From Thalassotalea sp. (GTDB lineage: Bacteria; Pseudomonadota; Gammaproteobacteria; Enterobacterales; Alteromonadaceae), in NCBI GenBank assembly GCA_022448425.1, contig JAKVCY010000159.1:1-43625 (forward strand): a stretch of DNA of 43,625 bases, written 5' to 3'. Within the stretch, counting starts at the first letter, position 1; every line of letters begins with the position of its first letter. Positions 38,601 through 43,625 of the stretch are shown piece after piece. Position numbers and translations under genes: made by a program. The notes beneath the pieces were generated by a model that searched no databases, had not been told where the DNA came from, and saw only the letters and a program-made list of their open reading frames with translations.

Positions 38601-40386
38601 TGATGGGTGACAAGCCAGAAAACGTGTAAGAAGCTGCTGGCCCCCTAATTAACTCACCGGGCTCTGTCGCATTCTCATCAGTAATGGTGTAATCAAACGA
38701 TACGGAACTACCCGCATTTTCTAACCACGGTATGACCTCGATATCAAAGTTAGAAATATTGAGGTTAATACTTGTTGGTGGCGAAGGAACCTGCATCACA
38801 AGAGGTATTTCAGCCCAGCCAGAACGCTTACCCAAACCGCCCAGTGCACGCACCTGAAAACGGTACTGACCCATATCAAAGCCTGAAAGCTCTACAGAGT
38901 GAGAAGCAACACGCTCAGTTTGTACGATTACATCACCTTTCAGTACACGATAATCAAAACGCTGAGATTCAGATACCCAACTCGCCTTTACTTGAACAAA
39001 GTTGTCGTAAATGTGCTCGATGTTTAAATCAGTGGGAACATCAGGCGTTTTGTTCGTATATGTAGTGTCTGGTAGTTCTGGCTTGTTACCTAGACCAAAG
39101 AAGTCATAAATATAAGGTTGGTGCTCACGAATAGAGAGTTTTACTTCTTCTCTATTTTCTTCCTTAGACTCAATTCTAAAAAGCTTTGCATCCCAAAATG
39201 GTAGGCCGCTCATGTATGTAACCGGAACAACGTCTCCTACATCATAGATAGTAGCCCACTTGGGTAATGTGATGGTTGTGCGAGTTTGCTGGCGCGATAC
39301 CTCTAAATACGTTTTAGCGAACTCTAGTGCTTCGTAATAATTGCGGCATGTTTTTAGGTCAACGCTTTCTTCACGCAAGAAGCCATTGTCTTCAGCAAGC
39401 ATCTGCTCGAAAAGCTCGCTATCAGGTTCAGGGTAAACCGCCTCTTGCTTACTGCCATCTGCTTCAGGGTCATAGTAAGTTACGCTTACACGGTTAAAGC
39501 GATTATTCTTGTTTCCTTCGGAAATCTTGCCCATTTGAAGAATGTCTTCTTCAAGAATAGGCTGATCAACAGGCGCGTTATCTTCTTCAATGATTAACGT
39601 GAGCTGGCCATTGATAATGGGCAGCCAGCCGCGCATCGGCTTAAGTAGCGTATTCACGTTTTCCAAAACGGTAGCACTAGTGTCCAATGCTACGTTGCAG
39701 CTAAATAAATCCCTGTATACTCCGCTACCCAGTTGTTCCTCGATATCTGAATCACACAACGCTTTGGCGTAAGTAAATGAGGCGCTATTGATGTAAGAAG
39801 ACGGTAAACCTTTGCCGTAAATACTATTGGTTAAATAGTCCAACAACGCTGTAGCTGGGTTTGAGTAAGTAGTGCCAGTTAAGTCTGCAGTAAGGTTTGG
39901 CTCTGATGTAATTGCGGTTTCATCATCGTGATACTCTAAACGGATGTAAGAGCATGCTTTACCTTCGAGCTTGTCAGACGCTCGCCAACCAGCGCGGGTA
40001 AGTGTTGGGTCTGAATAATTACCCATGCCATTTGGAAAGTTTCTTACGAAAACAGCACGTTTGTCACCCGCGTAAAATGCATCATCATTCGATGAATTGG
40101 GAATATCATCAATATAGACTTCATCGATACTCTCAACTGCTTCACCCCACACGACGATGATATGAAGCAAGTCATTTGGGTAATCATCATCGTCGTTATC
40201 GTTTGTTTCTTTAAATACGATGTGACCCGTTTTCTTTTCAACTTTGCCGTATATCTTTGCAATACTTGCGTCAGTTTCAGCGCTAGTTAGTTCAGCACCT
40301 GGTGCTAACTGCTTTGGCGGGTCCGGCATAAGCCAGCCGAATATCGCTCCACCAAGAAACGAAACTGCATCGTCTAAAAAGCCCAT
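35692..40386 (-). CDS. J: Tail tip / host specificity protein J
   Basis: 1564 aa. The N-terminus (AIFGWLMPDPPKQLAPG, PVSSAETDASI-like DASIAKIYGKVEKKTG) and the DUF1073/COG4733 core at ~50-450 are typical of gpJ-like tip proteins. Two fibronectin-III-like domains lie at ~455-620, a long helical, Gln/Ala-rich coiled-coil region at ~640-1290, then a DUF1983-like part (LRTDANGVVSAISLDSQNG, ~1305) followed by repeats TGSFGGQLNGATGTFSG. It forms the central fibre and chooses the receptor together with the fibres. Its length exceeds lambda gpJ (1132) mainly through the coiled-coil region. Confidence 0.9.
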   Translation of the reverse strand: MGFLDDAVSFLGGAIFGWLMPDPPKQLAPGAELTSAETDASIAKIYGKVEKKTGHIVFKETNDNDDDDYPNDLLHIIVVWGEAVESIDEVYIDDIPNSSNDDAFYAGDKRAVFVRNFPNGMGNYSDPTLTRAGWRASDKLEGKACSYIRLEYHDDETAITSEPNLTADLTGTTYSNPATALLDYLTNSIYGKGLPSSYINSASFTYAKALCDSDIEEQLGSGVYRDLFSCNVALDTSATVLENVNTLLKPMRGWLPIINGQLTLIIEEDNAPVDQPILEEDILQMGKISEGNKNNRFNRVSVTYYDPEADGSKQEAVYPEPDSELFEQMLAEDNGFLREESVDLKTCRNYYEALEFAKTYLEVSRQQTRTTITLPKWATIYDVGDVVPVTYMSGLPFWDAKLFRIESKEENREEVKLSIREHQPYIYDFFGLGNKPELPDTTYTNKTPDVPTDLNIEHIYDNFVQVKASWVSESQRFDYRVLKGDVIVQTERVASHSVELSGFDMGQYRFQVRALGGLGKRSGWAEIPLVMQVPSPPTSINLNISNFDIEVIPWLENAGSSVSFDYTITDENATEPGELIRGPAASYTFSGLSPITNYKIWVRSHNPLGVSEWVSVEATTHNDAQPITEIVEPILAPITVDIESLKLSVEDIDNRFVDFEAQTLSIVQQERISTEAAQALLLQSISENAAYQLELARRIEQGEELTNAVVYRDPSNGLIVNRAYNYADDKFTEASLKIDGVSGEVELASKRIGETEDAITSLSSELSLVPGIITAKATAIVSESIAALEPAHAFNFFDSAQGWQAVNGTLTAGVNEITVTHGDIENATLNYEASENKLIRVSLQRLSGSGWSGTVIIERDDSSVETYANYVEEASLLLIDFSAMPNYSGTVTRVRLVLGADASDEFKLTSITIGKADATTQDLANVTSRVNAAELAINANAAEIAQRVSTSYFNENAITVSNVEQRVNALATIIALEAKRQELIDNNVIQKAVSAATFLNGQTGTIQDIVQSFEQDIEGVESSISDVQQQVNSLGITEQVAGLASQQIQTYDVQAALLQQAVNDLSAFMDEAETNQSFALAVNQLQIDVSPEGSLAKDIGELQAVTLSNGNAITATNKRLSQVETDAEGNASAIEQLNLSVSGLSGSLTGALSRLDSVETTANGTASAFSGVQAKVQDSQKGNDALFTFAQQIEVTADSAKEGADVANYAVNQLSNTVNNATTGLSATNTIAQRAESKADGAQSSITAIESRLSGAEEDASASLTLATDNKGDIEGIRASILLRTDANGVVSAISLDSQNGVSQIAWQAQQVVTLDDEGNPVVFWDTDNGRYVFIGHIDATTGSFGGQLNGATGTFSGSLSAASGTFTGTVQGGALISSSGTGFRSIWRDDGTYLGWVGKGSQNDTNAVFAIKKAKNGNPAKVLINAQFIEGLSSIKGYNEDDDFDVTVSHAGSVGNAVDITVTAYVRNFFTTQSQVSNGTRTLNWRLIRNSTTIKSGEIKATRVAEYEAGSYSVTESADATIIARDNSPQPGNNTYKFEFTGTAATLDTYDLAIRTEENRMAA

Positions 40387-41013
40387 TTATGGCAACTCCG
40401 GATCAGGAAATTTGGAACGCGGTCTTGTGGTGTCATAACCGTATGAAGCAGAAGAAGGCGCTTTACGCCCCCAATAAATTTTTCTTTTAGCCTTTGCAAC
40501 ATGATCAAAAGCAGTGTCAGTCGGATAGTTACGCTGCTGGCTCTTTGTATTCGTTCTTGTGCCAGCTTCCTTATCGAAATCAGCCCACACAGACGTTATG
40601 TTGGCTAGAATTTTTCGTTCCTCGGGGTCTAAATCGCGAGAATCTAAAAGCCCTTCAAATACATTGCTTGTAAAAATAAGGCCAAGGCTGTCGTAGTGCT
40701 GTTCATATATTGTGACGGGACCATTCATCCATCCTTCATTGAGGAACAGCGGCACGAAGCTATTTTCGTTAGCGTCTATCTCAATGCCGATATCGTTAGT
40801 CTTTGGCTCAGATGTTGATTCAATGTCATCAATACTTTCATCATCGATGTAGCCGGGGTAATAAGTGGCGCCTGCAAAGTCAACCTCGGTATCTGAGTCG
40901 GTGATATAAGCCCACTCACCATTGATTTGCATTTTCACAAGATAAATAGTTTTCCTCCCCGCGCGGTAGTTTTCCTTCAACCGTTGCAGGGTTATTGAAT
41001 CCAGTTGCTTCAT
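40387..41013 (-). CDS. Minor tail protein, DUF2163/BR0599-like
   Basis: 208 aa: TIYLVKMQINGEWAYITDSDTEV at the N-terminus, NVFEGLLDSRDLDPEERK in the middle, then ITSVWADFDKEAGTRTNTKSQQR near the end, the pattern of hub or tail-tip proteins that follow the tape measure. Its map place corresponds to lambda L. It links the tip J protein with the tail tube. Start overlaps the upstream stop. Confidence 0.65.
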   Translation of the reverse strand: MKQLDSITLQRLKENYRAGRKTIYLVKMQINGEWAYITDSDTEVDFAGATYYPGYIDDESIDDIESTSEPKTNDIGIEIDANENSFVPLFLNEGWMNGPVTIYEQHYDSLGLIFTSNVFEGLLDSRDLDPEERKILANITSVWADFDKEAGTRTNTKSQQRNYPTDTAFDHVAKAKRKIYWGRKAPSSASYGYDTTRPRSKFPDPELP

Positions 41014-41597
41014 ATTTGCTCGATTAGCTCAACGTAGTGCGAACCCCAGCGAGCCTTATCTGCTGTAGTGGCGTCACTGTCTCGATCTGTCATAGATACC
41101 TGAAACTCAACTTCAGAACCGTATTTGATGACAGAGGGGGCGAGATAATTTTGAATCAAGGTTTGAGTAAGCTTTACATCAACGTGGCCAGAAGAATTGG
41201 CGTTGGCATCCTCTAAAACTCTATAGGCTTTTTTACTGCCATTTATTTGAATGAAATCGCCAGCGATAACAGCGTCTACTTCATTGGGCTGCGCTCCTGC
41301 CAAAACGACAGTGCCTGCACCTTTATTCGCGGCCTGATACAAATAAAGCCCTGTTTGGGCTTTATGTGAAATCATTGGATTAGGTAGTGCGAAAACTTCA
41401 AATTCGCCTTGGTAGCTATCAAGCATCGCGTCGATGCGTGAGAACTCTCGATAAGGCTTTACTTGCGATTGAAGACTAAACTGGTAGTAAGGCTCTTTAC
41501 CGCTTTTAGAGCGGTAACGTCTTAACCTAGCTTTTGGAATAATAGTGTGACTTATCAACTCGGTCTGAATTGATTCGAAATCATTAGTAGGAAACAT
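41010..41597 (-). CDS. Minor tail protein (distal tail type)
   Basis: 195 aa, beta-rich, between tape measure and the hub gene, where lambda has M. Segments include YYQFSLQSQVKPYREFSRID, FEVFALPNPMI, GAGTVVLAGAQPN and AVIAGDFIQINGSKKAYRV. Probably a distal tail or tip component. No exact family name is given because similarity was judged by eye. The ATG overlaps the tape-measure stop. Confidence 0.6.
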   Translation of the reverse strand: MFPTNDFESIQTELISHTIIPKARLRRYRSKSGKEPYYQFSLQSQVKPYREFSRIDAMLDSYQGEFEVFALPNPMISHKAQTGLYLYQAANKGAGTVVLAGAQPNEVDAVIAGDFIQINGSKKAYRVLEDANANSSGHVDVKLTQTLIQNYLAPSVIKYGSEVEFQVSMTDRDSDATTADKARWGSHYVELIEQI

Positions 41598-43510
41598 TAA
41601 CGCGGCCTTGAAAGTTGTGATTGCACTTTACGTAAAAACGCTTTTGGTAACTTATCAACGCGGGAAAGCAATTCCTCTGGTGACATATTTGCGCCGTGGA
41701 AAGTTATAGGGGCGCTAATGCTAATCCCTTCACCTTGACCGCGTGTTAAGTCGATAACCTTTTCGCGCGGGTGAAGCATGGCTAACTTACCGCCCTTTCC
41801 ATCCATACCACCGATACGAGCGCCAGCGCCGGTAAAGCCACCACCGTCGTATGACGCTATCGCGGCACTGGCAGTAAGGGCTGATATTGATGCGGCGATA
41901 GGTTGTGTAATAGATAGCGCAGTACCCATGGCAGCAGGAGCCATTGCTGGTCCAACAATAGGAATAGCGGCCGTACTTTGGAAGGCATTAAGACCCGCCA
42001 TCAATGAAGACGCTTGAGCGTTCAAAGCAAGTCCGGCGGCACCAGCTACTGCAGCACTTTTGCCAACAAACATCTGAACAAGTTGATACGCTAACCATTG
42101 TGCAGCCATTTGGCCTAAAGCATTGACCACACTTCTGGCCATTCCCTGCATGACGCCTTGGAAAGCATCACCCAAACTCTGAGAGTCAAATATTACAGAC
42201 TCTAACGCGTTACCCATTTGCCCAGAGAAATTTTCAATTGTGCTAGCAGAAAGCTCATCAAAGTTTGTCAAATTTGATTCTGCTGCCTGTAGCCAATTAT
42301 CCCAAAATGTCGTACTTTCAACGAATAGATTATCGTAAGCAGCAAAACCCCTTTGCTCAAACTTTTCCCAGAATTGCAGATCATCATCTGTCATCTGGTT
42401 ATCAAAATTGAACGCATTAGCATTCATTTCATCTATGTAATACAGGCTATTTAAAAATGAATTTTCTGCTTGCTCTACAGGCTTAGTGTCTATGTTCGTA
42501 ACAGACCCTTCAATTTTGAAGGGATTTTCAAGGCCTGCGAAGATATTGTCGGTTTCACCATAACCAAACTCAAAATCAATTGGTTCGCCTTTGATTTTTC
42601 TGGTTAGCTTGTCGTATTGATTAGAAAGATATTCTGCACGCTGAGTTAGTCTATCCAACTCTTCAGTATCAATGTCGGCGCCAACTATGTCCTTAAAAGC
42701 TATAAACGATAGTTTCGCCTCGGTTACAAACTTATCTATTTCAATAAAGTCGCGTTCAAAGCGTACAATTGAACCCTGGTAAAAATCATCAATTGCTTCA
42801 GCAATATCAGCTAGAGGCTCTACAAAAGAGGATGCCAAGCTAAACTTTAACTTCTGGCCTGCTGCCTCCAACCGTGCCATTTCATCAGAAAGTTCTTTTA
42901 CTTTCGTTACATCTGTTTCTGATATAGCTAAGTTTAAATCTCGATACTCAGCAGCGAGCGAATTAATTGCCGCTCCATTGTCTTCAAGTGCCGGAATAAG
43001 TAGCGTGGCGTCGTTCGCAATGGACTCCATGTAGAACACCTGCTCTTTTGCAGATATATTCACATCATCCATCGCTTTTTTGACCGCAACAAGCACGTCA
43101 GAGCTCGATAAGCCTTTTAATGCATCTGCGGTCAATCCAACCCTTGGAGCCACCTGTTCAAAAAAGTCCTTGAACGGGCCTGCACCTGTAGCTAGGAAAT
43201 CACCCAGCTTATCTTGAACATCTTTCGAAATATCAGCGAACTTCTCTTGACTGATATTAAACTGACCATAGGCGTAACTTAACGCCTGAAACTCTTCAAC
43301 AGTAACACCGGCAAGCTTTGCCTGTGCATCTAACTCTTTCGCTGAGTTAACTGCGCTACTTGCCATAACCGCAAAAGAAGCAGTAACACCAGCTACTGCA
43401 GCTGCGGTAGTTACTGCCTGCTTCGATACTGTTCCCAGCTTTGAGTTAATTGCGGTGAAAGCCTGCGCGGTTTTGTCCTGCGCAGAGATAATAAATTCGT
43501 ATTTACTCAC
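41597..43510 (-). CDS. H: Tail tape measure protein
   Basis: 637 aa, GTG start at 43510 overlapping the chaperone stop. The N-terminus is an AINSKLGTVSKQAVTTAAAVAGV helix bundle typical of TMPs; helical to ~320; the lambda_C-type hydrophobic part at ~430-560 (LGDAFQGVMQGMARSVVNALGQMAAQWLAYQLVQMF) would enter the host membrane; and the C-terminus is GGGFTGAGARIGGMDGKGG then MLHPREKVIDL, as in many TMPs. Length fixes the tail length: about 640 residues at the usual 1.5 angstrom each would give roughly 95 nm. Confidence 0.92.
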   Translation of the reverse strand: MSKYEFIISAQDKTAQAFTAINSKLGTVSKQAVTTAAAVAGVTASFAVMASSAVNSAKELDAQAKLAGVTVEEFQALSYAYGQFNISQEKFADISKDVQDKLGDFLATGAGPFKDFFEQVAPRVGLTADALKGLSSSDVLVAVKKAMDDVNISAKEQVFYMESIANDATLLIPALEDNGAAINSLAAEYRDLNLAISETDVTKVKELSDEMARLEAAGQKLKFSLASSFVEPLADIAEAIDDFYQGSIVRFERDFIEIDKFVTEAKLSFIAFKDIVGADIDTEELDRLTQRAEYLSNQYDKLTRKIKGEPIDFEFGYGETDNIFAGLENPFKIEGSVTNIDTKPVEQAENSFLNSLYYIDEMNANAFNFDNQMTDDDLQFWEKFEQRGFAAYDNLFVESTTFWDNWLQAAESNLTNFDELSASTIENFSGQMGNALESVIFDSQSLGDAFQGVMQGMARSVVNALGQMAAQWLAYQLVQMFVGKSAAVAGAAGLALNAQASSLMAGLNAFQSTAAIPIVGPAMAPAAMGTALSITQPIAASISALTASAAIASYDGGGFTGAGARIGGMDGKGGKLAMLHPREKVIDLTRGQGEGISISAPITFHGANMSPEELLSRVDKLPKAFLRKVQSQLSRPR

Positions 43511-43625
43511 TATTCACCTGATTATCAATTATTCGCATGGCTTCAAGGTATTTATGCGGCTGTTCGAGAACGCCACCTGACAGGCACAGTTGCCCCTGCT
43601 TGTAAAAGCCATAGAGATTTAAAAG
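43503..43625 (-). CDS. Tail assembly chaperone, C-terminal end (cut by window edge)
   Basis: The last 40 codons of a frame open to the window edge: LYGFYKQGQLCLSGGVLEQP near the edge, then HKYLEAMRIIDNQ. The pattern of aromatic, GG and DQP/EQP residues followed by a helix is typical of the short T-type chaperone product placed directly before the tape measure. In lambda G and T are joined by a -1 frameshift. The stop overlaps the tape-measure GTG. Most of the gene, including any slip site, is outside the window. Confidence 0.55.
   Translation of the reverse strand, partial: LLNLYGFYKQGQLCLSGGVLEQPHKYLEAMRIIDNQVNSE

Noticed and set aside
1..43625. CRISPR arrays, insertion sequences, rRNA or complete tRNA genes
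   Set aside because: No regular spacer-repeat arrays, transposase genes or rRNA-like sequence seen. The only regular repeats are the origin iterons, junction repeats, operators and att arms.

Overview
The window is most of the genome of a temperate, lambda-like siphovirus of a marine-type gammaproteobacterium. An Alteromonadales host is my guess, from moderate GC, codon use and the tRNA-Leu(UAA) fragment used as attachment site; it is not proven. The lambda relationship is seen protein by protein: Nu1/A terminase, gpW, gpB portal, gpC/Nu3 protease-scaffold, gpD, gpE, a lambda-type tape measure and a gpJ-type tail tip. A cos site with lambda's spacing lies just upstream of terS (6886-6925).

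Layout. 1-6825 (minus): head genes running leftward, terS, terL, W, portal, protease/scaffold, decoration protein and the major capsid protein, which is cut by the left edge. 6826-7034: cos. 7035-9607 (minus): a gpZ-like tail protein and the lysis cassette. 9621-9747: late promoter, terminator and paired repeats, next to a Q-type antiterminator (9782-10120). 10110-19308 (minus): nucleotide and DNA metabolism and replication (dNMP kinase, phosphoesterase, RusA, a tyrosine recombinase, MT-A70 methyltransferase, PAPS-reductase-like protein, DnaB, O-like initiator with an iteron origin inside its gene). 19309-20294: leader region with terminators and small genes, one of them Acb2-like. 20348-22700: immunity region (Cro-like, CI-like, five copies of one palindromic operator, a small zinc-ribbon moron, and a three-gene membrane/secreted cassette where lambda carries rex). 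22716-29636 (plus): early operon of many small genes, HNH endonuclease, SSB, DnaQ-type exonuclease, shuffled coiled-coil genes, a DUF4224 protein, the integrase and two cargo genes. 29668-29934: attP, with a tRNA-Leu 3' end flanked by arm-type repeats. 29960-43625 (minus): Ig-domain fibre, fibre accessory proteins, tip protein J, minor tail proteins, tape measure and the end of a tail chaperone.

The two window ends fall in one leftward structural operon (capsid at base 1, tail chaperone at base 43625). The genes lambda has between E and H (FI, FII, U, V, G) are not in the window. Because cos is uncut and attP has phage genes on both sides, the source is a circular or concatemeric phage genome rather than an integrated prophage.

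How it works together. CI-like protein is inferred to repress two divergent early promoters through the shared operators. The leftward early transcript makes Cro and, past a tR1-like terminator, the replication genes, ending in Q. Q would then let RNA polymerase pass the terminator between the late promoter and the endolysin, so that lysis, gpZ, cos, head and tail genes are read as one late operon. The rightward early operon carries recombination and host-takeover genes and ends at the integrase. The best candidates for undescribed biology are the three-gene cassette at 21442-22516 with its structured leader, the Acb2-like hairpin protein, the cargo between integrase and attP, and the repeat-linked gene cassettes at 25.9-27.2 kb.
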